A DNA stretch of 64,000 nt from Whitmania pigra (taxonomy: Eukaryota; Annelida; Clitellata; Hirudinida; Haemopidae), in contig JAJTWR010000302.1 of the NCBI GenBank assembly GCA_021613335.1, positions 515,001 through 579,000 of the forward strand, read 5' to 3'. The stretch's first letter is position 1; each line of letters opens with the position of its first letter. A program made the translations under genes and the position numbers. Under the pieces are notes generated by a model that had not been told where the DNA came from, made no database searches, and saw only the letters and a program-made list of their open reading frames with translations. Of this stretch, positions 26,145 to 37,421 are shown in pieces.

Positions 26145-27546
26145 ATGAGTGACGAAGAAAGAAAAGCAGGTCCCAACAAGGAGGAGGAGGGCAAGAATGC
26201 AAAGGATGGAGCAGAATTTATCAGACTGAAGGTCATGGGGCAGGTAGGCAACCTTTGAACTTAGGTCATGTTGTTTTAAGCCACAAGCACTTGTTGTGTA
26301 AGACTGAGTAGTGTACTGTAATTGCATGTAACATGGGATCTAAGGCTATTCATTGTGTGCCCTAGAAGTGTGAATTACCTGCTTGAATCTATAGTATTAC
26401 ATTTTTAGTAATAATAATTCATAATTGTAATTCATTAATAGTAGTAACTTTAGTCTCATTGGCTCATGTTCCAAACATTATATAGGCCAAAATTTGTTTT
26501 TTCTTTAATATCATTTACCAGCTAAGAATTTGATGAGCCTTCTTGTAAGCAGGCCTTTTAAGTGGCATTTTATTTAAGCAGCCATTTGTGATGTCACATC
26601 TAGTGCCTCAATGTTAAAAAATCATTTAAAATATAATGCAACAATGCAATACAACAGACTTTTTGTTTGTAAGAGTGTAAATCTTTTTACGCAAGCCAAG
26701 TCCATAGCATATCTGCCAATACGATAAGCACATCTCCCGTGATTAATGTTCACAATGGTTCATTTGTCGATGACAGGACAATAGCGAGGTTCACTTCAAA
26801 GTGAAGATGACGACAAAGATGAGCAAGCTGAAGAAGTCCTATTCAGAGAGGCAGGTAGGTCGGACGTGTACGTGTGATGATGCAGCATATAATTTTATGC
26901 ACATGCAATTAAAATTTAAAATAAATTATGTTGATGTCTCTTTCTGAGAGTATTGGTGTTTGATTTGGTTTTTGCTGCTCTTGATTAAATCCATTAGAAT
27001 TAGATTTTTATTGTGATAGCTTGCAGCTCTTCTGCCACAAAATATAACTTAACACTGCTGATGTACCTGTTCTAATTCATTAACATAACTTAATTTATTA
27101 ACAAGCACTACGATATTAGGATCGCTTAGGTTCATTGCTTTTGAGCAGTAGTTTAATATTCGACTTTGTCATTTTCAGGGCGTCCCCATTGGCTACCTGA
27201 GGTTCCTCTTTGACGGGAGGAGACTCAATGATGACGAGACCCCAAAGCAGGTGCGAAATTGCCCTCGATTTATTAACTGATTAACGACATGTGCTGGCTG
27301 AACCATCGTTAAATGTAATTGCTGAATGTAATTGTTTAATTAACCTAACCCTATAATTGATTAATTAGTCAATAATTGATTAAGCAACTAACCCTAGTAA
27401 TTGATTAACTGGCTAATATTGATTAATTGGCCTTCCTAATAGCTGCCTTTGTTGTTAACGGATTCTTGATTTCTCTGCAGTTGGGCATGACGGACGAAGA
27501 CGTCATCGAGGTCTACCAGGAGCAGGTCGGAGGTCGTTGCCACTAG
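26145..27546 (+). CDS. SUMO: SUMO (SUMO1-like small ubiquitin-related modifier)
   Basis: Four exons, all phase 0: 26145-26243, 26777-26854, 27179-27250 and 27481-27546, encoding 104 residues. A charged, flexible N-terminus is followed by the beta-grasp fold: [20 protein letters not shown], then [17 protein letters not shown] and [18 protein letters not shown]. The diglycine at residues 100-101 is followed by only RCH, which SENP-type proteases would remove before E1 activation and conjugation to lysines of mainly nuclear targets. HFKVKM, YLRFLF and the missing VKTE-type chain-forming site make it closer to vertebrate SUMO1 than SUMO2/3. The 3' UTR probably extends beyond 27850 and includes a small (ATT)n run. 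Confidence 0.96.
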
Positions 27547-28095
27547 GAACCATCCCCAGCAGCGAGTTGACATTTGATCATCAACAACAATCGTCATCAT
27601 CATCGTCGGCCTTTCATCAGCATCAACTGTAGAATAACACTTTGCGCTTAACGTAATGAATGTAATTCTGACTTTTTTTTGTTTCAAAGACGGCAAAATT
27701 CAAACCTCAGTTTTCACGGACACCAATGAAGTTGCACCATCTTCTTTCTTACTCATCATCTTGGTTCGAAATGCATTGCGTCTCATCGCTTGACATTTTG
27801 TTTCGATTTGCGAACGGTCGATTGTCGCTTATTATTATTATTATTATTACGTGCTCTCCTCGTGCATCTAATCGGGAGAATGTTTCCAAAGACTGTATGC
27901 GACTAAAACTAAAACTGCCTCGAGAGAACTAAACGACGTCCTGGACAATCACGTTGCAACGTAATTGAACCCGATGATGGTTTTGTTTTTGAAAATTTTA
28001 TTGGACGAACGTTAACTGTGTTAACGAAATGCCTTGTTCTATAAATTAACGAAAATTTAAAAGACACCCCCTCGAATTTAGCCACCAGGGGTAGA
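27547..28095. other. Convergent 3' ends of SUMO and PFDN5
   Basis: Holds the SUMO 3' UTR with (CAT)n near 27595 and (ATT)n near 27830, and the end of the reverse-strand PFDN5 gene. No further gene is seen. Confidence 0.5.
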
Positions 28096-29277
28096 TCATG
28101 ACTTTGCTACTGCCTTCTGCTGGCTAGCCAGTTGGGCTTGGACCTTGGTTTGGATGACGTCAATGACAGCTTTGAAATAATTAGTCAAAGTTAAGGATTA
28201 AATTGTCGTTCTTTTGTAGTATATAATAGTTAAATAAGAAGACTTATGTAGGGGTCAAGTGAAATGGCATGATAAATAACTGTCTTTTTGGAAAGGAATG
28301 CTTATAGCTTTAAGGAATGTTATTTAATGATCTGAATTTTAGACTGCTATTGTTCATTTACCAATAAATGTGGAAAAAACTAATAGTTATCTGATTCTTA
28401 TCGGTTCTGCTACTCACCCTCCTTGAACCTGAACTTCTCCTGATAGGCTCCCTGTATTTTGGTCATCTGCTCTTCAAGGTACTTGACCTTTCTCTGGTAG
28501 TAACCTTTTGCCTTATCCACTGCCTGGATAATGGGTGTTGGTTGAATGAACGGTAAAAACCAGACCAATTATGGATGTAATTGATATTTGTCATTTTAAC
28601 ATCTAGACTAAGATGTCGATGACTCAATAGAAGTGAGGAGTGAAGCAATATTGTTAAAATGGTCGAAATTGCATACCATGTCGGCGTAATATCCCGTCCC
28701 GATGTCGACGAGAACGGTATCCGTGTTTGAGATGACGCCCGGGACATAAATCTGAAAAGTAAATAAACGTTATTTCTCTGATGGATTGAAGCTGAAAAAA
28801 ATTTACTGACCGAGCTGTTCAGTGGAACTAGGATCTCTTTTCCACAGTTCGATGGCACCATGGAGTTGAGCGTCTCCTTGCATGAATTAAATTTGGTCTG
28901 AGCCATCTTGAGACCACTCAGAGAAGATTGAAGCAAATCGACATCCTGCATTTTTATGAACATGATTATTTACAGTGCTAATGCACACTAAGTGATTTTT
29001 CTTTATATTTGTTTAATCAATACCAAGAAGTGTTTCATTTAATATTTATTTGGATTCTGCAAATGCTAAAAAAACCACCATAATAAAACTGATCTATAAT
29101 TCTTAGTTTATACGCGATGGCTTAAACGATCAAAAATGACGATCGCGAAAAGGTAACCGCTACTTGAAAATGTATGATTATAATCAAACGCACCTTTTCC
29201 AAATTTTGGCTCAATTGAGTTAATTGTTGCAAGCTCAAATCAGTGAGTGGAATTTCTGTGACTGCTGAGCCAGACAT
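28096..29277 (-). CDS. PFDN5: Prefoldin subunit 5
   Basis: Five exons in order: 29194-29277, 28811-28945, 28677-28751, 28418-28523 and 28096-28169. Phases agree and the protein is 157 residues, against 154 in human PFDN5. It begins MSGSAVTEIPLTDLSLQQL, continues with a coiled-coil helix (DLLQSSLSGLKMAQTKF), the beta-hairpin core GKEILVPLNSSIYVPG and VLVDIGTGYYADM, and a second helix ending in a Gln/Ala-rich tail. This is the alpha-class prefoldin layout. In the family, the hexamer captures unfolded actin and tubulin and passes them to the chaperonin CCT in the cytosol. The last junction (AAGGAGG/GTGAGT to TTTCAAAG/CTGTC) is supported by similarity across the splice; reading through exon 4 would give an early stop. 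Confidence 0.94.
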
Positions 29278-29779
29278 ATCAACTGTTGGACCTATATAAA
29301 ATAACCGGAACACGCTTCCACGAGAGAATGTAAACAACGGCCCGGAAAATTGATTCCCAATACAAACTTAAAATCTGAAAATGTTGCTAAGGGAATAAAC
29401 CCAATAAAATTATTATATAATTTGTGATGTTAAGCATGCTCAACTACTTCAAAATTACTGATTCATAGTTTGTGATAAAATTTAACAGTAACTGTTGGGC
29501 GAATTATGGGACGTAGCTCTAACATTAGTGACTCCTGTTGCATTTTGTGGTCTTATGAATAAAGTCTTCGCCCTCATTTAAAATCCATTTTTATAAGATT
29601 AACTATTTTATTTATCTGCCTCTATAAATTGACAAGGGCGGCTTCGCTCTTTTCTGCTTGTTTCTTCTTTTTTATTGTCGGCTACGACTTTCTTGTCAGC
29701 GACTATTGTAGAGGGTTGCGTGCCTGCGAACTACGGCGAAAGCAACAGTCGGTACGTGCTGCGTTCGCGACCCAGCTCG

Positions 29780-29820
29780 CACCGCAAGGGGGCGCCCTCG
29801 GGTAGGGATGCTATATAAAT
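29780..29820 (+). promoter_or_regulatory. CTCF-like motif followed by a TATA-like box
   Basis: CACCGCAAGGGGGCGCC at 29780-29796 closely resembles the vertebrate CTCF core (CCACCAGGGGGCGC), and TATATAAAT follows at 29812-29820. Both stand out in an AT-rich spacer. Whether this animal's CTCF uses the same motif is an inference. Confidence 0.35.
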
Positions 29821-29988
29821 GGTGGATCGATTAAGACTTCTTATCCTTCCCATCCCATCTGGATAAACAAGGCACTCAAAAAATCGGCTAAATACAGAAT
29901 ACAAAATATATACACTTAGAAAATGACAGTTAATAATAATTAATTACAATTGAATTATTAATAAAAAGTTTGGCTTAATTTCTGGCAG

Positions 29989-30141
29989 CTGACAAAACAA
30001 ATTATCCAAGATTTATTCGAGCAACTCGTATCGGATAGAATAGGAGATGCCAAGCAGAAGAAAATGATCAATATGGCACAAGGGATGCTCTATCGGGCAA
30101 AAGCAGCCAGTCGCGATGTTTGCATTATCAAGGGCTTTTGA
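29989..30141 (+). CDS. Candidate terminal exon of an unknown gene
   Basis: After a good acceptor (TTAATTTCTGGCAG at 29988), an open frame of 50 codons reads LTKQIIQDLFEQLVSDRIG, then KQKKMINMAQGMLYRAKAA, and stops at 30139-30141. Its composition and the phase-0 start look coding. Possible partners are the GC-rich sequence before GTACGT at about 29752, or a gene lost elsewhere. I do not recognise the protein. It ends only 82 bp from the 3' end of METTL6 on the other strand. Confidence 0.35.
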   Translation: MTKQIIQDLFEQLVSDRIGDAKQKKMINMAQGMLYRAKAASRDVCIIKGF

Positions 30142-30222
30142 ACATAATCTCCAAGAAATAATTGTTGAGAGAGGAAGGACACTTGGAATTAGATGTACTG
30201 AGACAAGTATCGATACACCATT

Positions 30223-31756
30223 TTATTCTTTTACAAACACTCCTTGAGTGAAAATCCTCGGAACGCAAATGTCTTCCTTCTTATTTACGGTGTCCCTGTG
30301 AATGTAGGACAGCCGGGAGACTCTGAAGCCACAAGACTCGAACATTTCTCGTATTTCTTCTGAAATAAAAACACAAGGAAATAAATCAAAATGCTGTGAG
30401 GCTTCAAAAACTGTGAAAGACGGTTTACATGCTTGAATGCCCACGACACTAATGCTTATGGCGTTTATAAATAAATAAATCATTATTACTATTTATAATT
30501 TGGTTTAAGGATTTAAATTCCATAAAATTTGAAGATTCCGATCAAACATTGCAGAACTCTTAATTACCCAGCGTGAAATAATAGGCCCTTGTGTTGTCTT
30601 GCCTGACGTAGAACCTGTCCCCTAGCTTGCTACCGGGCGCAAACCGGAGCATGGCATGGTCGTTGTTTCCATAGTCCCTGAAGAGAACGCAGCCACCCTT
30701 CTTCAAAGCCTGCACGGAAGTCGAATTTGCTGAATGAAGCGCATGTTATTGGATGGAAATCATGCAATAAATATGCACAGAACATCAGAACTCTTTAAGA
30801 GAGTGCTAGAAATAACTGAGTAGAAATTGTTGAATAGCAAGGGTCGAGTAGAAACGGCCGATTTGTCTCACGTAGTGTATGTTCCTCAGGGCGTCCTTCA
30901 TCTTGTCGGGGTGAATGGCGGAAAGGACGAAAATGAGGCTGATCACGTCGACAGGCCCTCTGAGGAGGAGGCTGGAAAGGTCCGAGTTGGTGATGTCGCA
31001 GCAGAATGCGTTCATTCTCATTTCGTCGTAGTTTGGATTTTTCTGGATGATTAGAGTTGTTTTAACTTTATAATTGAGTGTCAAAATGTCAACATCAGTG
31101 TTAAAATGAATTAACAGTCTAAAATGGTGAATACAAATCTATGCTGATATTAAATGTTAAGCAACGTTTCAATCAAATGTCATAATAATAAATGATCGTT
31201 TGAGAAAAATAAAATGATATCTTTATTAATATTCAAAATAAATTGTATTGTATTTGGATGGACCAAAAGAGCATCATCAAGCTGCTTCATTCATAACCAA
31301 CCTTCACAAAATCAATAGCTCGAGGTGAGAAGTCACAGACTTGGAAGAAAGTGTCGTCTGAAGTCTCTTTGACGAGAGGAAACACAAAGTTTCCAACACC
31401 GCATCCAACTTCGAGCAGCTGCTTTGAGTTGAGCTGAAACGATATAGAATGCTGAATACTCATATATACTATATTTATGTTCATCCAACTCATTACTTGA
31501 CTATTATTTATCAAATGCTTTAGTTTATGTAATGACTATTACCTACTGATTCTGGAAGTAATTCATTAAATTCTCTGAACGTCCAATGTCTGTCTTTGTA
31601 AAAATTTGTTTCATTTCTTTTGTAAAAGAGATCCCAACTCTTGCAGGCTTCCTTTTCTAGTTTTTCCTGTTTAAACTCAGAAACAATTCTTTCATTTTGT
31701 TTTTGGAGCAAAATTAACTCTTTTTCTGTCAAAACCCTTGATGTGGTTTCTTCCAT
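30223..31756 (-). CDS. METTL6: METTL6-like tRNA N3-methylcytidine methyltransferase
   Basis: Five exons: 31547-31756, 31302-31433, 30872-31042, 30568-30709 and 30223-30359; phases agree and give 263 residues (human about 280). The N-terminus has EFKQEKLEKEACKSWDLFY and FYKDRHW, typical of METTL2/6/8. The SAM-binding motif is LEVGCGVGN at about residues 77-85, followed by VCDFSPRAIDFVK. Later come VISLIFVLSAIHPDKM, VLFRDYG, RFYVRQDNTRAYYF and TVNKKEDICVPRIF. Members place m3C at position 32 of serine tRNAs together with seryl-tRNA synthetase, in the cytoplasm. The start at 31756 was preferred, but an in-frame Met at 31801 would add 15 residues. Lack of an N-terminal extension and the ending favour METTL6 over METTL2/8. 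Confidence 0.92.
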
Positions 31757-32344
31757 TGTATGTGACACCGAACGAATTTGTACCGGTAAACTAAAATACA
31801 AAATTACTTAAATTATATTTTTTATATCGCTCGTATTTACAATGAAAATTCAACTATCATATGTATTAAATTACTCACAAATGAACATATTATTTTAATT
31901 AATACTAAATCTATAGTAATTTAGTTCATTATCTTATTCATAAAGAGATAACTCTCAGAATTAACTAGATATAGATGTCACTACAGTCGTGTATCCCACC
32001 ATAATAATGAAGGCAGTTGCGAAGGTTCGGCTTGTTTTTGGAGTTTCGCAGAGAGCAATGGGCTTCGGACACCATAAAATTTGGAAAATTTATTCAATTC
32101 CTTACGGCCATTCGTTGTAAGACGCCAGTAAACAAATGTTTAAACGATGTTCCAGCGTATTCTTGTCTTCTGCTATATATGGCTAAATGTAATTATACGC
32201 GCGAAATGTAAGTTAAACTGTCTATTACATTTTTCACGATAAGTTTCTGTTTATCGATAAAACTGTTCTTAACGATGAGCTACTGATTTTTGTCGCATCA
32301 AACGATGAATTTTGTTATATTAAGAAATGTCAACCTTTCTTCAG
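31757..32344. other. Region between METTL6 and the basigin-like gene
   Basis: Divergent spacing of METTL6 (minus) and the basigin-like gene (plus). It should hold the METTL6 promoter. A 39-codon + frame from ATG 32008 ends near a GTAAGA donor, but its phase does not fit the exon at 32345. No signal-peptide exon for the downstream gene was found. Confidence 0.4.
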
Positions 32345-35300
32345 CAAAAACCATCATCACCAGCCCTAGCATTCAACCAGTTTACTTGAAGTCCGGCGGA
32401 GATCTGGATCTTCTCTGTCAGCAATCAGATGGTTTCAAAGTCGTCTGGTGGAAGGCAGACTCTTCTGGTCCCAGTCACGACTACAAGTTATTGGACAGCT
32501 CCTCGGAGAGTGGCTATGTGACCTTGGCCCACATCGACGGGATGTACTACATGAGACTGAGCAAAGCTAATGTTCAGCCGTCGGACTCTGGGTCGTACAA
32601 GTGCTCCGTACAGAGTGGCACGGACATGCCCTTCATGGTCGATGTTTATGTCTTGAAAGGTTTGCAAGATGAATGCAGGCATATGTTTAACCACATTAAT
32701 ATTAAGACAAACATCGGACGTAACAGCTTTTGCATTAGTCTTAAGCAAAAACTTAATAGAATCATAGATGTCGCAATTGCCTTAATTATTATTAATTATT
32801 ATAATAACCTGTCACAATTTCATATGTTCCGGCATTAGATTAGTCTAATTTATTAGCAATTCGATTCAAACAAACTCGATCAGACCGTTCTAAGCAACGA
32901 AACATTTCTTTCAACACCCTAAAGTCGAAAGACACGACGGGCTAATCACCCATGCCGGCAACACAACGTCCGTCGGTTGCTCCCTGCTCGACAGCGACTT
33001 CAAGGCGACGATCCGCTGGTTCAAGTCGGACGTGGAGGTGGCCAGTTCTGAGATCTCCCCGGTCGCCTTGACGATGCCCGCTCCCCGGTACTCGAAGTAC
33101 CAGGTCAACACCACCCTGAGGGATTCTTCGGTGGAATCGATTCTAACCATTCGCAATATCGGTCGGTCTATTGGTCTTGAACGATGAATCGAGATGTTGT
33201 CTGTTGTTGCCGATGATTCGAGATGTTGTTGTTATTATTTTTTTTTATGGATTGTTTACATGAGGAGGCTTAATGATATTATTATTGCTGTCTAAAATAT
33301 GGGAGTTTTTATTAATTATTTTGGCTATAAATTAAATTTAAATATAAATAACTAAAGTTGTAATAAATAATTAAATGTAAACTTTAAATAATTAAAGTTA
33401 TAATGAGTAATTAAATCTATAATAATTATGTACATATTATTTATTTATGGTTATTTTAAATTTTAAAACTCGGTTATTTTAGTTGCAAAACGAGATCGAC
33501 GAATGTTCTTGTCGTTTCGGTAAATAATTGCTTAAACACAAAAAAAAAGTAAGCGTAAAAAAATGTAAAAAAAAACTTTCGCAATCGGAAGTGCTCCGAT
33601 GTTCTCGAACGTCGAAAGGTGATTTTCGAGCACGAATTATTGATGAGCATGCTCCGTTCAAGTTTTCGCGTCTGAGGTTCTGACATAGTGGCGACCTAAA
33701 TTAACCAGCCCAGAGGTGGTTACAGCCATTGCCATCCTTCATGCCCTTGTCGTCGTCATAATCATCATCGTCTTTGTCATCATCATCGTTATCGTCATGT
33801 TTTTATCGTTGGTCTTGTTGAGCCAATTGCATGTCAGATTGAAATTGGTCTCCTCCACTCCTTGAAATTTAATTTCCTCGAATCCAATTTCGCTTAAAAA
33901 CCCCTAAGGTCGGAGGTCGTCTGAAATCGAAAGTTGGGTTTCTGACGCCTTTGACTTTTTTCGCTTCGATGAAAGGATCGTCTTCGCCCGAACGTAGGAG
34001 GGGTCTAAGATTTGATTGTTTGGTTAATTGATTAACTACTTATCAATTGATTGGTTAGTCAGTTGAGTGGTTAATCAGTCTTCGCTCGAACGAACGAGGG
34101 GGGTCAAAGATTTGGTTGGTTGATTGATTGACTGGTTATCAGTTGTTTGATCAATCAGTTGATTGGTTAATTAGCTGATAGTTCATTAGCTAGTTAGTTA
34201 GTTATGACTTTCATTCGTGCAGGGGAATCCGACGTTGGGGAGTACATTTGCATGATTGAGTTGAATGAGGATTACCACTTCAATCACTCCGTCAACTTGT
34301 ACTGTGAGTTAACTTCATAATAATCATCCCATTAGCCACACTCGTCATTGCTCATCCGTGCTTTTCCAGCTTACCCCCAGATCAAGTCCCTTGGACGTTC
34401 TGTCAACCTGGCAGAGGGCAGAGCCCTCGACCTGAACTGCAAGGCCTGGGGCTGGCCAACCCCGAATGTGACCTGGGCTAGGAAGGATGAAGGCGAGGGT
34501 CACTACTCTTTGGAAGGGGACGAGTGGAGGATGGACGAGAGGGTGTCGTTTCCGACGGGCACGTCCCTCCGGATCGATCCCGTTGTGTCCGGGGATCGGG
34601 CCTTCTACGTCTGCCGTGCGACCAGCTCTGTCAACGACACCATGCCCGAGATCACCGTCACCTCCACCATTTTGGTCCGAGTTAGAGGTCGGTGTGGGTG
34701 ATGATGACGACGATGATGGTGATTTTGGCGATGGTGATAATGATGATTGCGAACGACGATGAAACATGAAACAGATCAATCACAGACATGTCAGCAAATT
34801 GCCACTTTGATCTAAAAAAAAAACTTAAAAGGAGGCTCTCTGATTGATTGCGCTTGCATTTGATTGATTCACCAATCGTTGAGGATGTCCAAAAAAGACA
34901 AGGAATGATTGCTCGGGCAATGATGACGATGACGATGACTACATTTCTTTGGTGTTGGTGATGATGGTGGTGATGATGATGACAATGGGTCATAGCACTG
35001 GTTGCTATGTGAGGGATCACCGAGTTATCTCTGGCAACGACAAATTTACAACAACGCAACCTCAACAACAACATGACAACAACAATATGGCAGCAACAAC
35101 ATGACAACAACTACAACAGTAGCAACATCAGCAGCAGCAACAACAACAACATGGCTCCATTCGTTCACTCGATCATTAGAGACTGGGTAGTCTTTCCTTC
35201 TCAGATGTTTCATTCCATCATCGTCTCCGATGGTGACGAGGAGCCAGTCGGTGCCTTCGTCCGTCGACAATACGAGTCATAACATCATTTTCGATGCTAA

Positions 35301-35603
35301 TTATTGCAACGTTATTATCGCGTCACGATTATCATAATTATCGTCATCATCATTCAACGACAGGGAGGTTTGCCCCTTTGCTGCCACTGGCAACGTTATC
35401 ATTGTATCACGATTATCATAATTATCGTCATCATCATTCAACGACAGGGAGGTTTGCCCCTTTGCTGCCTCTGGCTGGCATCCTGATCGAGGTGATCATC
35501 CTGGTCGTGGTCATCTTTCTGTACGAGAGGAGGAGAGCCGTCGCCAGGGAGGAGCGGGAAAGAGGGGAGATGCTCGGAAATCAGTGCGTTTCGGTGGCGA
35601 CTG

Positions 35604-35648
<45 letters not shown>

Positions 35649-36129
35649 GTCATCTTAATCGTCCTAGTCTTCTCCACCTCCATCATCATCATCGTCGTCG
35701 TCCGCGCCACCACCATCCTCATCGTCGTCATTATCATCATCGCCATCATAACCATTATAATCATCATCATCATCATCATCATCATCGTAATTGCCATTGC
35801 AGAAACCTTCCTTTTCAAAGCCTTCTCCTTTGCTGCCACATCATTATCACCACCATCGTCATCCTTTATCGTACTCCTGATCACCAAAATTACTGCCAGC
35901 GAGCTGTCATTACTAACGTTCTCTCCATCACCATTACCATCATCATCATCATCGTCTTGGTCGTCTTCATCGTCATCATCATCATCACCATCATCGCTTT
36001 AACATCGTACTTATTGTAATCGTCAAATTTCTTAATTTCCTCCGTACTTACAGGTCTAATTCCAATGCTCAAGGGCATCGTCATTCCTCGTCCGGCGATG
36101 GGGGAGGTCGGCACAGGAAGCTCCGTTGA
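32345..36129 (+). CDS. Basigin/neuroplastin-like immunoglobulin membrane protein
   Basis: Exons 32345-32659, 32925-33161, 34223-34303, 34370-34687, 35448-35583 (or from 35364) and 36054-36129, phase-consistent, about 387 residues; the signal-peptide exon is not located. Ig domain 1 has LDLLCQQSD, VVWWKAD and DSGSYKCSV. Ig 2 is split over two exons (SVGCSLL, IRWFKSD, DVGEYICMI). Ig 3 has LDLNCKAWGWPTPNVTW and DRAFYVCRAT. The transmembrane segment LAGILIEVIILVVVIFLYE keeps the buried Glu found in basigin and neuroplastin and is followed by a basic, charged tail ending GGGRHRKLR. Three Ig domains match the long isoforms. The family chaperones monocarboxylate transporters and mediates cell adhesion at the plasma membrane. 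Embigin is a less likely alternative. An 84-bp duplication gives the transmembrane exon two acceptors. Confidence 0.88.
33980..34180. repeat. Tandem duplication of about 100 bp in a basigin-like intron
   Basis: The sequence starting TCTTCGCCCGAACGTAGGAG near 33979 is repeated starting TCTTCGCTCGAACGAACGAG near 34079. Both run into GTC-AAGATTTG-TTG and GATTGATTGG-rich sequence. Both copies are intronic. Confidence 0.7.
35306..35473 (+). repeat. 84-bp tandem duplication across a splice acceptor
   Basis: Copy 1 is 35306-35389 and copy 2 is 35390-35473, each running from GCAACGTTAT through CATTCAACGACAG (acceptor) into GGAGGTTTGCCCCTTTGCTG (exon start). Period 84 is a multiple of three and the frame stays open across copy 1, so both acceptors at 35363 and 35447 give in-frame products. 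Confidence 0.92.
35605..36000. repeat. (CAT)n-rich intron of the basigin-like gene
   Basis: The last intron (35584-36053) is largely CAT/CGT/CAC triplets, for example 35605-35652, 35760-35785 and 35935-35995. The His-rich frame continuous with the transmembrane exon is intronic, because GTGCGT at 35584 and TTACAG/GTCTAATTCC at 36053 restore the expected cytoplasmic tail. Confidence 0.8.
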
Positions 36130-37252
36130 TCTCCCTAAACCCTGACGCCACGACCCACCCCCCCTGTGGTTTCTGGGGAGATGCAGCCCTCGTTTGAAAG
36201 GATGCTGGGCATCACGGTTGTCTTTCTAATTCATCCATTGAGCCTCGACCACTCAGTCATCAACTTGTTGTTGTTGTTGTTTGTAGGAGATTGTTGTTCG
36301 GCAGTGTCATTGCTTTCGCCATTGTTACCATTGCGATCATCATCGTCATCGCCTCAATATTCATTATCGTAGTCGTTGATTTTGTTTGTGACCTTGTTTT
36401 AGTATTTGATCGAGTTAATTAGCAAGTTAGTTATTTTACATTGTCACAGACAATTTCATCATCACAATTACCATCATCATCATCATCGTCATCACCACCA
36501 CCATCGTTATTATCATCATCATTCTTAGTCACCAAAGATGGCATTGCCAAGGCGATGGTGGTGATCTTGATGATGATTTTTGCCGGCCTTCTCTTTTCGT
36601 TGCCGTGGACAACCAGCTATTTTCTGGAGACCACTTCTTAGGATGTGCGTGCTTTTCTTCATCATTACCGGCTTGCGGCCATCTTCTCTCGTAATCATCA
36701 TCAGCATCAGAATTATCGTTATCACGATCATCACCACCACCATCATCATCATCATCAGCAGCGTCGCAATTATCATGATCATCACCATTACCATTATTAT
36801 CATGATTGTGTTTGTTTGACCTTTACTTTTTGAATTCCACTTTGTTCTAGTCATTTAGTCTTTATGGTTTGACCTAATCAGTGATATTAATATTTGAATT
36901 ATTTATCAATGAACTCATGAATAATGTATCAGCTTGCTATTTATACACGTTTAATTAGCTAGCGTTTCTATCTTTCGCTCCACCTGGCAATAAGAACGGC
37001 TTCGATGGCCCAGATCAGTCGTCGTGGTCGTTCGTTTTTTTCTCCGTTTTAGACGACAAAATGTCTTTGCGTTGTCGTCGTCGTCTTGCGAGTCGAGTTA
37101 GTGGTAGTGGCTCTTGTCGTCGGTCGACGTGCAAGTCGTGATGTCGTTTCGATCTGATTTCGATCTTGACAAAGACTATCCTTAGATTTCATTCCTTGCG
37201 GTGAGTTTCTGTGTTTTTCTTCTTTCTTTTTTAAATAAATAAAAATATACAC

Positions 37253-37421
37253 CTTCGTCTCCGTCATCGGCCGATCGGCCTGGGGGCGAGATCAGACCAG
37301 AAAACTGAGCTTGCCACTCAGGAGAGTCAGGACGCATGTCGTTGCTTATTTTTCTACCTTCGTACTTTCCCAGAATAACTTTCAAATCAGATTGAGGAAG
37401 GACCGGTCGGTTCGGTGCAGG
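37253..37421 (-). CDS. Candidate internal exon of an unknown gene
   Basis: Between an acceptor (CATTCTTCCAG) and a donor (GACGAAG/GTGTAT), the reverse strand encodes about 56 residues with a coding look, including PNRPVLPQSDLKVILGKY, RKISNDMRPDSPEWQAQF and SGLISPPGRSADDGDE. I do not recognise the family. It lies downstream of the BRPF stop and is not needed by BRPF, so it would belong to another reverse-strand gene. Confidence 0.3.

Larger units (their letters stand above)
29278..30222. other. PFDN5-METTL6 intergenic region
   Basis: Includes the PFDN5 5' side, a GC-rich patch at about 29640-29805 and the orphan + strand exon at 29989-30141. TATATAAAT at 29812 follows the GC-rich patch and could serve a + strand transcript. 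Confidence 0.5.

Noticed and set aside
28418..28523. Reading through PFDN5 exon 4 to a nearby stop (GAG TAG)
   Set aside because: A strong GTGAGT donor is present, and the exon at 28096-28169 restores the conserved C-terminal helix with the correct phase.
32008..32126. Short + strand frame (MKAVAKVRLVFGVSQ...) as first exon of the basigin-like gene
   Set aside because: It has no signal peptide and its end phase does not fit the 32345 acceptor. It might belong to something else, but nothing supports it.
35584..36019. His-rich extension continuing from the basigin-like transmembrane exon
   Set aside because: A GTGCGT donor at 35584 and an acceptor at 36053 restore the expected short cytoplasmic tail; the extension is CAT microsatellite.
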